A stretch of DNA of 64,000 nt, taken from Valencia hispanica (taxonomy: Eukaryota; Chordata; Actinopteri; Cyprinodontiformes; Valenciidae). The notes under the pieces were generated by a model. That model saw nothing but the letters and a program-made list of their open reading frames with translations, was not told the origin of the DNA and made no database searches. The stretch covers positions 33,932,414 through 33,996,413 of the forward strand of contig OY747711.1 of the NCBI GenBank assembly GCA_963556495.2. The letters run 5' to 3'. The position numbers and the translations under genes are program-made. Within the stretch, counting starts at the first letter, position 1, and the number at the start of each line of letters is the position of its first letter. This document shows positions 10,474-21,795 of this stretch, in pieces.

Positions 10474-11050
10474 TCAGCTCGTTAAAATGCTTAAGTGAAG
10501 GGTTCCTGAGTGGGTGTGGGCTGGGTCAGTGTTTACCCTGGCACCTCTGCAGCAGTCCCTGCAGAGCTGTCTGCTCTGGGCATGGAGCCCTGGCTCAGGG
10601 CTGGACACGGGCACCTCAAAGTGTCTTGTCAGGACTTCAGCTAGGTGCTGAAATATGATTAAAAATATTAAATGTTGTTGAGAGGCAGAATGTGAGTAAA
10701 ACCAAAGGCATGTTTTGAATCTAAAGCAGGTGGTGGTTGTTTTAACACACTGAAAGTCATAGTATGGACTAAAGATTTGGCAAAATAGCCCAACATGTTC
10801 CAATGTATTTCTTGAAAGGAACATGTACAGTAAGAAAAGGTAAAAAAAAAAAGAAAAAAAAGCCAGTCTCCTCTTATTTAGAAAAGCTGGAAAAGAAAAA
10901 AAGTTCCCATCAATCAGGTGGAACATGCTTGGCAGCCCGTTTGCAGAGGAGACTGATTCCCCGCTGTGGCAGATGTCTGATTGCCAGAACTGCTTCCACT
11001 GCTGGTACTGGGTTCCAGTTTTCTCCCTTTCAGCTCAATTAAACAATAAC
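10474..11050 (-). other. Two coding-like patches of unknown origin
   Basis: One patch (about 10585-10660) reads HLAEVLTRHFEVPVSSPEPG then LHAQSRQLCRDCCRGA on the minus strand. It begins after a plausible acceptor (atttcag|CAC) and ends near a gt (CCAGG|gtaaac). A second patch (about 10925-11045) reads KGRKLEPSTSSGSSSGNQTS then ATAGNQSPLQTG. Neither matches BICC1 as I know it, and W8 joins W9 in frame without them. They could be a gene-fragment insertion, a pseudogene or chance. Confidence 0.25.
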
Positions 11051-11754
11051 AAAATGCAGCAAGGCACATTCTTTTTTTATTTTTATTTTGATGCCACACT
11101 GTGACAGCTGATGGAAAGTAGCTTAGAAAAGCCACAGTGGCTTTTTGTTTCTCTGCCACTGACCGATATTATATTTGATCAAATGAGACAGAAGCTGTGT
11201 TTTTCCCTGGGAGAAAACTTAACATATGCTGCCTTCTAAATGTTAAGGTTAGCTAAGGTCTTATTTGTTTTAGATCTAAATTATACTACTAATATTATTC
11301 TCCAATTATAGTTAATTATTATATGACAAAACTCATATTTCACACAAAACGACTCTTTAACTATTAACATGGGTAATGCCTCTTAACTGAGAAGGTTAAT
11401 ATCGAAAAAATGACTGCATCCTGCCAGTGAACACTGTTTGTGGTGTGGACTCTAGAGTTCTTGATCATCTATTTACCATTTTTAACGGTATTTATGGCAT
11501 GTTGGTATAGTCACAGTCATTACTATGGGTCATTATGGTGATCCAAAGTGTCACAGTGGTTGTTTTAATCATTTAAAATGTGCTTCTATTGACACATTTG
11601 CACATGATGTTTAACTGAAAACGTTTGGTCCGACTGTTCTAATGTTAATGTAAAAATAACCAAGGAGAGCCTTTCTTTTGCAGTAACATAAGAATACAGT
11701 TTTTCCTTTTTCGCATCCTCTAAAAGCTATCCAGCATATTCTAAAAATAGATTA

Positions 11755-11862
11755 TGAAGATGCTGAGGCTGGGGAGAGGGAAGTCTGGGTCTCTCTGCTT
11801 AAGCTGCTGCCCCAGTGACCCGATCCCAGATAAGCGGAAGACAATGGATGGATGGATGGATT
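11755..11862 (+). mobile_element. LINE 3' tail (Rex3/RTE-type)
   Basis: The ORF end reading CCPSDPIPDKRKTMDG matches the common fish LINE end in which gacccgaccccggataagcgg is followed by a GGAT-repeat tail (here tggatggatggatgga). Only the extreme 3' end is present. Confidence 0.65.
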
Positions 11863-12240
11863 TTGACGCTATTCCTGTTGTGAGTCTAACGTCTGTGATT
11901 GTTTGTCACCCACACCCACAGTGTGCTATGTGCTCAATTTTGAAAAATCCCACCCTATTTTTTCTCACTGTTTGATTTTGTATTGTTAAAGAAGTACTTT
12001 CATTATTTTTATTGTCATTCACGTTAAAATAAACACTGTTCTGACTATTGCAGCTCCCTCTCTGTCAGTGTCATGCTACCCACCTGGTGTGCCGTGCTCA
12101 GATATCTGTGAAATTAGCTGTGCAGGGAGCAGCTGAAAAGCTAGTTGTTAAATTAACACTGAAATAGCAAAGTTCTACTCATAAAAAACTGTGATTGCTG
12201 TAGGGACAAACAATCTTGTTGTAATAAAGGGCGAACAACA

Positions 12241-12894
12241 CTGGTCACTTTGTTAGGTGCACCTTGCGAGTACCATGTTGGAGCTTAAAGCTAAGCTTAA
12301 AGTTAAATATATCTTTAAAATGATATTGGGGTCAATGGTACATGGTACTTTATCCTGCTGGAAGTAACAACCAGAAGATGGGATAACTGTTGACATAGAT
12401 AGTCATGGTCAGCAACAATAAATGGGTTGCCTGTGGTGTTTGAACAATTCAAAATTGTTACTAAGGGGCCCAAAGTGTGCCAAAAAATATTCCCCATATC
12501 ATTACACCACCCGTTGCAGCTTACTCCAAATTCTGACCCTACCATCTGAATGCCAGTGTTGAATTAGACACACATCAGAACAGGCAAGATTTTTCCAATC
12601 TGTTACTATCCAGATATTGGTGATTATTTGTAAATTACAGACTAAGTTTTGTGTTCTCAGCCAACAGGAGTGGTACCAACTCACCTTGTTTGTAGAGTAG
12701 TTTTTTTAAACCAATGTCACCAACATCAACATGCAGCAAAATCCCCTTTCTTCCTCACTCTGATGCTCAGTTTGAACTTCAGCAAGTCATCTTCACTATG
12801 TTTAACAGCCGAAAGGCATTGAGTTGCTGCCATGTGATTTGCTATTTTTATTGTTAACAAGCAATTGGACAAGTGTATCTAATGTAGTGGTCAG
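12241..12894 (-). pseudogene. Internally deleted Tc1-like transposon
   Basis: Terminal inverted repeats pair ctggtcactttgttaggtgc at the left with the reverse complement of gtgtatctaatgtagtggtc at the right. The element is oriented on the minus strand. A remnant of the transposase catalytic region can be read as MVGSEFGVSC, GNIFWHTLGPLV and VADHD, but frameshifts, stops and a large deletion are present (654 bp against roughly 1.2 kb for a full element). It cannot encode a transposase. A related relic is at 61755-62340. Confidence 0.75.
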
Positions 12895-13046
12895 TTAGCA
12901 TGTAAATCTTTAGCTACAACAGAATCTAGCAATCAAACATTAAACTCTCGTAGCACAACGTAAAGTGCAGATTTTAAAGGTCCCAACATGTAATCAGACA
13001 GTTGGTGAGACATGGCAGCCATGAATGTTTATTTGAAGTGCCATAC

Positions 13047-13178
13047 CTTGCTGGGCTGCTTTGGCTTTGGTTTGATGCTGATGAAGACATCCAGCTGCTC
13101 CATTAGTGCTGTGATGCACTGAGGTTCCACCTCTATGTCCTCTTTGATGTCAAACATTAATACCAGAGGCAAGCAGCC
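13047..13178 (-). CDS. bicc1: bicc1 exon W8: second KH-like segment
   Basis: This 132-bp, phase 0/0 exon gives residues 282-325: GCLPLVLMFDIKEDIEVEP, then ALMEQLDVFISIKPKPKQ and PSK. It is the start of the KH-like unit after KH3; the LPLVLMFD motif repeats the beginning of W6. The acceptor is cctccacag|GGC and the donor is AAG|gtatgg. Confidence 0.97.
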
Positions 13179-14707
13179 CTGTGGAGGAAAACAGGATAAA
13201 AACACACTGCAACAGACTCTTTCACACCGTCAGGAGCCCAGTGACACCGCTTAACATTATGCTTGCTTTTTATGCCCTATTTGTGTACTCAAATTATACA
13301 CTTACTCAAACCAACAGTAAATTGTCCTTTATAATCTACCATTTATAGACCGATATGTTAGCTATACCGATAAATATGAGTTTCATGGCTGCATTCGACC
13401 CTTTGCAGCCTTCGGGAAATTCCGGCAAGTTAAATCTCTTCTGCACGATCACCACCACAAGCACCACAAAGATCTGTATTTTGAGCTGAGAACTGGATGG
13501 CTCTCAGATTGAGAGTGGGTGTAATTAGCAGCAGAGTATATAGAGGCAGGCTGGCTCTGACAGGGCCCTCAGACTGGAGCTGTAATCTACAGTCTGGCCT
13601 ACAGGCAGTAATCTATAGAGGCCAAAATCACGAAGCCATAGGACTGCGGGTAGGAGTCTTCCCCTTCTATTGTGTGTCCTACTTTCTCTTTCTGCCCTCT
13701 AACTTTGGTCCACTTTATTCACCTTCTCTGCTGTCTATGTTCAACACCTCTTTTACTCATTTACTCTTCAAGAAGGGAGGTAAAAGATTTCTCATCTTGT
13801 GTGTTCTCTGAAACAACTCTGGTACTCCCTAAGCATCTTTGGGACCAACTGGGAGACCACAGACGAAGACAAGCAGCTTTTCCTGAATGACTGCACCACA
13901 TTACGGCTCTCCGAACAACAACAACCATAAGCTGTTTACAACAAAGAAGCCTTAACTAGTTTAGCAGAAGTTCATGCCACTAGTGATTAAACAGCCATTA
14001 CTTTTACACATCTCTGAAACAGGCTTCTTATTATATTCCAAAGTAATTTAGGAAAGAGAAGCCTCAGTGGTTGTGGGCAACAAGACAAAAATGGCCACTG
14101 AGCATTTTTTAACAAAATGAAAAAATTACGAGGTGCAACTCTTGAACCAACGCATGAATGCTAACGGAGCATTTTTCTGAAGCAGAAACAGGCAGCTGAA
14201 TTCAAGCCACATGCAGGCCAAACCCTTATCATTAACTCTAATTAGAAAAATATGCATTCAGAAAAAAGAAACACGAAGCTCTGAAGCCAAACTAATTTAG
14301 CCTGTGTCCATTCTGCATGCAGGTATGTGGCTGCTACAATCAGACAACCTAACCTCGAATCGGAAACAGATTCTTCTCTATCTGATTTGAATACTTCAGC
14401 AGAGGAAGAAGAGCCAAGCAAACCTCTCTCAAGGCTATTCAGGACTCATGAGGCAATCATCACATCGCAACCCCCCCTCCTTTACTCCATTTAAAAACCA
14501 CGTATCACTCAAGCACACCATGATAATGTAAATGAGACAGAGGCTTCCATTATAGCTACCACAAAGTCAAAGGAATCTGTGTATGTAAGGAATATGTTAC
14601 CACTAGCATCTCCTAACCACAAAACAATGTTTAGTTTAGGTAATCCATTTCAACCGTTGGATTGGTTCAATAAAACAAAAACAAAAAAATACAAAGAAGG
14701 CACATAC
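13179..14707. other. bicc1 intron W7-W8 (1.5 kb)
   Basis: The intron is AT-rich. A small diverged duplication (ggctggctctgacag / agtctggcctacaggc) lies near 13550-13640. I see no gene, RNA or defined repeat. Confidence 0.6.
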
Positions 14708-14959
14708 CATGAGATACTGCCGCGCGAGGCAGACAGATTCGATGGTACCCTGAATGTAGACAGTGGATTTCTTCTGGGGGCCGTTGGGGTCAGGGAAGTG
14801 GATCTGGGCTCCCGTCCTCTGGGTGATGTGCTTGATGTTGCTGCCGTTGCGTCCCTTCATGAAAAGGTGGTGTTGCGGCGCAATGTCGAGGTGGGTGGTG
14901 ACGGAGATAGTACTTGCCAGACTACCGGCCAGATGTTCCAGCAACAGAGCTGTGCCTCT
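14708..14959 (-). CDS. bicc1: bicc1 exon W7: KH3 with GRNG loop
   Basis: This is the longest coding exon here, 252 bp and phase 0/0, giving residues 198-281. It contains ALLLEHLAGSLAST and then KH3: HHLFMKGRNGSNIKHITQRT (loop GRNG at 233-236), GAQIHFPDPNGPQKKSTVYI and IESVCLARQYLM. The match to mammalian BICC1 is near-identical. The acceptor is gtttcctcag|AGA and the donor is CATG|gtatgt. The first residue is Arg, where I recall Glu in human. Confidence 0.97.
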
Positions 14960-15339
14960 CTGAGGAAACGGGGGTGACAAGGCGGAAATCTTTAATGGAA
15001 ATATTTAACACCACAACGAGCCTTCATAATTTTTTATAACATGCAATGTACCATAAAAACATGTTTACTTCTCAAGGTAATGACAAAGATAATGTATTCT
15101 CAGTCGTCTTAATTTTAAATGGATGTTGATTATATCACACCCTATCAAAATGTAAAAGAAAATCAACAAATCTTATTTAAGGGTTTCATTTCAGTAATTT
15201 AACTCAAGAGTGAAGGTCGTATTATATACATTTATTACACAATGAACAGCAGTTTGACCAACAGAGCAACATATATTGCAGTTATTCTGCAACAATAGCC
15301 AATTTGAAACTGTTATAGTTTCCTCTGCATCTGCTTGAT

Positions 15340-15921
15340 TATGGCCGCACGATATTAGGAAATCTTACGAAGGCAAAATAAATACTTTAATAATCCCTGT
15401 GGGGAAATTCAGTTTCAAGTGCAACCAATCCAAGACAATACATACACTACAAACATTAACACAATACAGGATTTAGAAGACTGCAGTAGCAGCCGGCTTT
15501 ACCAGCCGGCCTTACCAGGGCCCCTTTAGCAGATAGAAATGATTCACAATAGGTAGGGGATGGGGCAGGGAAGATGAAAAAAAAAAAAAAAGGCATCCCT
15601 GCCCAGCCCCCTACAGGGGGCCGAGCTGAGGTGCTTCTTCTCTTTTTCATCATGCTTCCATCACTCTGTGACCTTTAACCTTTTGAGCATTGACATTTGC
15701 ATCCGATGTGAGCATCTATGTGACTGTCTCTGGCTAAATATTACATTAGCATGAAAAATGCAAGTTCATTACGCAAGGAATACATATAAGTCAACAGTTA
15801 TTGAAACAACAAACAGTCCTTTGCGATATAAGTATTGCACACACTGATAATGCGATGATGATATATTTGTGATATATCATGGATGGATGGATGGATGGAA
15901 GATGGATATCGTGCAACCCTA
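15340..15921. mobile_element. Non-autonomous hAT element with perfect 8-bp TSD
   Basis: The left end is tatggccgcacgatatta. The right end, reverse-complemented, is TAGGGTTGCACGATATCC, so the termini form imperfect inverted repeats. Both sides carry the same 8 bases, tgcttgat (15332-15339 and 15922-15929). The interior (582 bp) has no transposase and includes a LINE-tail-like piece in reverse (aataatccctgtggggaaat) and GGAT repeats, suggesting nested insertion. Confidence 0.85.
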
Positions 15922-16599
15922 TGCTTGATTCAGTTAAACACACTTATTCTTTGGTGCCTCTGTGATTTGTCTCTAAGAAAATCCAGTGTTTAACAGGAAT
16001 CCACACAATGTGGCTAGCAAACGACAACAACCCTGAGCGTTTTTGGCAACCGTCTAATGGTGCTCCAAGGGTCTCACACTACCACACAACATAGCTTACA
16101 TATTCGTGTGATCCTTTAACCTCCATCTGGCATGCTTCCCTAGCCCTCAGACCCAACCCATCAGACCTACCCCAAAGTTTGTGATAATCCTTGCATACAC
16201 TGAGAACAATGTAATGCATTGAAGCCTCATGTGCACAAAATTATCTGAACCAGGAAAGATGCATAAATGAATAAACGCATAAAACACTAAATGCGATGAA
16301 AAGAAAACTGCAAGAAACTCAATAATGAGTAGTAACAAGCAATATTTGTAGAAATCAGTAATCGGTACAGATGACCTTGTTCACAGCTAATGATCAGTTA
16401 GTAAGGCTGTATTTCTTATTACTAAAAGCAAAATTAAAAATTAGGCTAAAAGCAAAATATATTAGAAGATAAATGAGCTATTAGGAAATCTAGGATTCAA
16501 ATTAAATGAGTAAATTAACATCAAGATGTTTTTGCAAGCAAATTAGTCATATATGGCTGCATTTTTATAATATAAAAAGTTCCTTATTTTTCATTTCGA

Positions 16600-17050
16600 G
16601 TAGATTTAAAAAATATTCATATCCCTTTAGCACATTTTGTCAAGCTACAATGAGAAACTTCAAAGTTATTTTTTATTATATGTAAAAGCAATACAAAGTA
16701 CAACATGAATGTGAAATGGAAGGAAAATAACACAGATTTCAGAAATGTTTAACACAAACATTGAAAAGTTGTGGAGAGGCTTAAAGCGGAGTTAGTTTTT
16801 AAAACAATATTTCAAGCTTTAAACATTTTATTGGGCACGGTTCAATCCATCGTCGGAAAATGAACAGTAAACATGCACCCAGAGCTACCATGAAATAGCC
16901 TAGATCAAAGTCCATTTGTTACAATGTCCCAGTCAAAGCATAGCCCAACATTTTTACTGAGTATCTGTGGGAAGAGTTGAACATTTATGTTAACATTAGG
17001 AATACACTGATCCAATCCCAGGTATGGGATGAGGGACCCGACTACAACAT
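16600..17050 (+). mobile_element. Tc1-like relic
   Basis: Diverged blocks (aatattcatatccctttagc, gtgaaatggaaggaaaat, tcaagctttaaacattttat, gttcaatccatcgtcggaaa) follow the order of a common fish Tc1-like element, with a large internal deletion. There is no open frame. The same family in reverse orientation is at 36901-38118. Confidence 0.55.
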
Positions 17051-17344
17051 TTTTAATGATTGATATGGGCAGACCCTGACACAATTCAGCTCCCAATACC
17101 CTTTGAACATTTGTTGTCTCATATTATTTAATCCACACTCCCACAAAAGAGGCAGTCTGGTTTCTTGTGCATGGCTTGCATAACTGTGTTAAAGTTCTCA
17201 CCTTGCTCTCTGTTGCCGATTAAGCAGCACAGAGCCTTAATGAAATAAGAGTGATTACATTTCATTACTTTAAAAACAAAGCAAAACGTTTCCGAAGAGA
17301 AAGTACAACTTTTTCTGCAAGATTTATCTACACACAATAAACTG

Positions 17345-17610
17345 GAACCGGAGGTTAAAGGAGCTCGTCCTGTAACTGGAGGGTTGCCGGTTTGAACCTC
17401 CACCCAGTCCGTCCCTGTCGTTGTGTCCTTGGGCAAGCGTTCACCCACCTTGCCTGCTGATGGTGGTAAGAGGGGCCGGAGGCACCAGTGTTCTGTCAGT
17501 GTTCCCCAAGGCAGCTGTGGCTACAATGTAGCTTATCATCCCCCATTGTGTGAATGACTGAATGTAGTTTGAAGCGCTTTGCGGTCCCCAGCGCTATACA
17601 TGCCATTTAC
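17345..17610 (+). mobile_element. tRNA-derived SINE (same family as 4945-5226)
   Basis: The stretch has a B-box-like ggtttgaacc (about 17389-17398), then cgttgtgtccttgggcaagc, tgtgtgaatgactgaatgta and a tail gctatacatgccatttac. It is a plus-strand copy, more diverged than the minus-strand copy at 4945-5226. Confidence 0.7.
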
Positions 17611-17725
17611 TATAAACTGTGGTTAGGGTTCTTAAAAGTAGATCAACTTTTAGAAAAAGCAAATAATTATAATATTAATAATAACACATTTGCACTTCAC
17701 AACAACACCGCAAGACTGTGCTCAC

Positions 17726-17908
17726 CTTTACTGCGTTGACATTATTCTGTGAACCACGAACAACTCCGGTGGCCCTGTAGAGACGCGTTGGAGGCTTGAA
17801 GGAAACGGTGAGGTTGTATGTCTGTGAGATGTGCTGCACAGTGGGGGAGCTGGGGTCAGACTGCATGATGGCTGGAAGCTCAAAAGACAGCACGAGAGGT
17901 AGCAGCTC
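17726..17908 (-). CDS. bicc1: bicc1 exon W6: KH-like segment between KH2 and KH3
   Basis: This 183-bp, phase 0/0 exon gives residues 137-197. It starts ELLPLVLSFELPAIMQSDPS, continues with VQHISQTYNLTVSFK and ends VVRGSQNNVNAVK. This is the KH-like (KHL) unit, which has the KH fold but no GXXG loop in the family. The acceptor is tcatcttacag|GAG and the donor is AAAG|gtgagc. Confidence 0.96.
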
Positions 17909-20900
17909 CTGTAAGATGAAGGGATGGAGGGAATGATGAAAAACAAAACAGTAGGTCAAAACCATCACGTTTTTATCCAATGGTGACCGAACACCTGCAG
18001 CTATGCATGTGTAGCTGGCTGGCATATTATGAAAGCAGTGAGAAAAATGAAATGACCAGAGGCAGATTTTGTTAACAAAGACTAACAGGTGCAGTATAGC
18101 AACTTTCACCACAACATGGCATACAGACTTATAAAGACCATTTGAGTATGAAGTAACACAGCAGGTATAAGGTGATTTCTGTTCATGCTGGAGACGTATG
18201 ACAGCTGACACACAGACAAAATAGCCTCTTCCTTTAGCCAAATTTGGCAGAACTTCACATGCCACAGTCGGGTCAATCCAGACAAGGTAATGCAATAAGA
18301 CTGAAAGTCTCGTACGGGGAACTGTGGTGGGACTGCACAGTTTCATCACTAACACGCAAACACAGTCCGCTGCCACAGCAGGCCATAAAAAACAGTGGAG
18401 CTCCTGAGTCCATTAAACATAATGGCTGCACAGCTGTTCAAAATTAGATTTGCAATTCTGAAAAACAGCAGCCATCTATGGCCTGGTCATTCTCACACAT
18501 TCATGAATAAAAACTGTGCATAGAACCAAGAAAGGTCAATTCCTGTTCATAGTATCAAACATATCCTTCAAATAGAATAGATACTGACAGGAAGGCTTCA
18601 CTCATGCATACACATGCATATGCATGCATGCGAGAGAAATTACACTGGCTTACATCCATACGGATTCAAACTGAAAGGGATTTAGAAATACACACCAACT
18701 GATGAATACACACATGCACACACACACACAGTTATCCAAACACTGACTTTTGGGCAGAACGCCTCAATGGTTTTGGCTGTCAGTGAAGGGCAAGCAACAT
18801 GAATTGCTCTGACCAAAGAAATGTATCCCTGATCACTCCCATATGCGCTTGGCCTTACATTTATATCACGTTTCAGTGCTCCTTCTCTGAGGGTTCGAGA
18901 AATTTAGGTCAGGATGGAAGGAAAAGCAAGAGAAGACAAGCGGTGAGCAGCAGGAGTCAGGCGCTGAATGAAGAATAGACCAATTTTTGTGGAGCTGACT
19001 TCAGCTTTTTCCCCTCCCCCCAAAAGTCTACAAAGCAAATAGTTTCACATGTGTTCAATCAAAGAGTACTGCTTTAAAGGCCTTACATCTACTGACACGA
19101 GGGGGAAAAGATGAAGAAAAATGAAAACGTCTTTGAGGTAAAGCAACTCGGCTAAGCTTTCATCGCCTGCATGTCCGTTCCACCCTCGAATGAACAAGTG
19201 GCTTGTCATAAGAGCTCCACCCGGATGCTTTTAGGAAAACGGAGGACTGTAACTTCACCGGCATTATGTCTAAGAGTTTAATAGACATCAACAGAATAAG
19301 TAACCATTGTTAACCTTTAGATCTAATAAAGATGGTAGCAAATAGGGTTCAATAGATTATAGATTTTAATTTATACCAAAGCATTATGTTTCTTGGGGAC
19401 AAAAAAGTTATAGGAGGTTAATTCTGGAGAAAAAAAAACGAAAACAAAAAAACAGCCAAGTGAGCTTCAAGGTTTTGGTTCTATATTTGGATAGAAGCAG
19501 GTTAGGTTTGTGTTCGGAGATTATTTCTTTTCTTTTTAAAATTTCATTCTGGTTTAACAAGAATGCACATGATTTGGCAGAAAGCACATTAATCATAAAA
19601 AGGTGTTACAATTATTTTTTTCCAATATTAATGGAAAAATAGTGACAGATGGGTGATTGTTTTTTAACAAGGACTCACTTTAAAATAATAAAAAAAAAAA
19701 AACAACAAAATAAAAAAATTAAAAAAAATAATTCTGGTCAGTATAATGTTAGTGCTTTCTAGGAAATGTACTAGGAAATTGGTCTTGAAGCTTCAGGGAT
19801 GGAGTGTGGTGAATAATTATTTGAAACATTTGAATAAAGTCTAAAAGTGGCATCTATTTAATCTACAAGTGAATGTTTTTTTATGTTATTAGTCTAAACT
19901 TAAAGATGGTTTTTAGCTGAGATTGACAAGTAAAAGAAACAGAACAATGAGTTGGGCTCCAATTTTGAAACTTTCAAATAATGAGATGTCTTTACTAGAT
20001 GAGCTATACAATCGATTACTGTATGATGTGCTATATGATATATAACTCCAGGACTGTTCATGTGTATAACTTATGTTTTCATGAAAAAAATTATTCAAAT
20101 TAAATTTAGTTGTTTTTCTGCCTCTAACACATATTGTCATTTGTCTGTGTTACCTCCTGATATTTATTCTGCAGCACACACTTCACTCACTCGGCTGTTT
20201 TCACAAGCAAACTCAATACTGTTGATTCTGGTCAAATCACAGTGGAGGAACATGGTTGCTGTAGACACGCATGCTGTGATGAAACGCAACAAGAGTTAAG
20301 AGAGGTAACAGAACCCCCTAAAAACCAGCAGAGGTGGTCCTTTGGCCACTAAAGCTGGCTTCCAGTCAGACCAAAACTCGAGATGAAGAAAAGGCTAGGA
20401 AAGGGACGGGTGATGGACTTGCCAAAAAGGATAAGGCTCAAGCTTTTATTTTACAAACAATCAGAGGAGGCGGTCAGAAAATAAGGTAGGAATGGTGCCT
20501 GTGGTTTGGTTGAGTTGAGGCTGTCGTTCTCCTTCACTTTAATATTTGGTTAAAAAAAACAAAAACATTTGGAGGCTAATGGTCTTTATTTTAGGTTTTG
20601 TTAAAACAAATGGTCATATTTTGTTATCTTTTGAGTACTTTTAGTAAATACAGAACCTTTATAAAAAATAGCTTTCTTCTAGTTTTACATATTTTGTAGA
20701 GAAGGATATTAGGGCGTTTAGCGTGTACCTAGTTTGTTTCTTCTATAATTTAACTTCGTTTACAAACCTTTAAACTTTGATTTTTGTTTATTTTTATTAA
20801 ATAATGACCTAATGGAACTTGTGGTTTTGTCCTCTTGAGGTCACATTTGAATAAAGATTGGATCATTTATATGTTTAAATTTTTGTACTGATAGGTGGTA

Positions 20901-21741
20901 CTATTTTTTTTCTTACCATGATCGTACTCTTTCATTGGGAGAGAATATAAGTTTTCTGGTCAGCAATATCACTAAAAACAATACATTATGATATTATTTC
21001 ATTATATTAGCTTTTTATTCGTTCAGGTATGAAAAATGGGTTTATAACCACATTCATGTACTTCATTGAGCTATTTATCAAACATTTAATTTATACCACA
21101 CAGAAAGAAAAATATTTTAGGATAAATGAGTATTTTCATAAATTTCCCAATGGAAAACTGAGCTATGTTATCTGTGTAAATCACTCTCAACAGAACTTTT
21201 GTAAAAATAAAACTCAAGTGAAAAGTATTTGAAGTAATTTATCTAAACTAAAAAAAAATCTATTAAAACTCCAGAATTTCTTCAGTGCAGCATTTTGCAG
21301 ACAGTTTATGTGTAGTCTCAATGAGATTATTACTTTTTGTTTAGCTGGAAGATAACTAATGCTAAGAAAAAGAAAAAAATATATTTTTGACACTCTCAGT
21401 GCTAGAGATCTGGTTTATACTTAGGACATGTTCCTATGTATCTTAATTTAGTTTGTAAAAAAAGGATTTTGTCGACACCAGTATGAAGCAAAACGATGAA
21501 TGTTACATGTACTAAATTAAATAAATTAACCTTGATGCATTTTCACTAAAAACTAAGAAGAAAAATGGTACATTATGGGAAAATACTATGACAATATCTT
21601 GTTTTGTTTTTCTCCCAACAGAAATAGTAAAATTGAGTTTCATGAGCATAACCTTTCATGCCTGCAAGGAATGAAGAATTTGTACTTAAAATTCAGGGTG
21701 GAGTATCCCCTTCAGGCAAAACTGGCTGAGCTCCAACTTAC
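17909..21741. other. bicc1 intron W5-W6 (3.8 kb)
   Basis: The intron has short ATGCATGCA and CA repeats at about 18598-18735 and an A-rich stretch at 19681-19735. It is otherwise AT-rich sequence without recognisable gene, RNA or repeat. Confidence 0.65.
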
Positions 21742-21795
21742 CCTTATTTTAACACGAGCTGCCTCCACGCCTGCTGGCTGCCCTGCGATGGACAC
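21742..21795 (-). CDS. bicc1: bicc1 exon W5: KH2 end
   Basis: This 54-bp, phase 0/0 exon gives residues 119-136, VSIAGQPAGVEAARVKIR, the last strand and helix of KH2. The acceptor is tgttcacag|GTG and the donor is AGG|gtaagt-like. It is flanked by introns of 3.1 and 3.8 kb. Its symmetry (exactly 18 codons) means skipping would keep the frame. Confidence 0.96.

Larger units (their letters stand above)
9812..13046. other. bicc1 intron W8-W9 (3.2 kb)
   Basis: The intron contains, from its 3' end, a purine-rich tract (9830-10110), two coding-like patches of unknown origin on the minus strand (10474-11050), a LINE tail (11755-11862) and a deleted Tc1-like element (12241-12894). The interval 11060-11750 shows nothing recognisable. 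Confidence 0.75.
14960..17725. other. bicc1 intron W6-W7 (2.8 kb)
   Basis: The intron holds a hAT-type MITE with an 8-bp duplication (15340-15921), a Tc1-like relic (16600-17050) and a SINE (17345-17610). The stretch 15930-16590 shows nothing else. Confidence 0.75.

Noticed and set aside
17675..18376. 233-codon minus-strand frame
   Set aside because: Only 17726-17908 is exon W6. The remainder is open by chance, lies beyond the splice acceptor and shows no family similarity.
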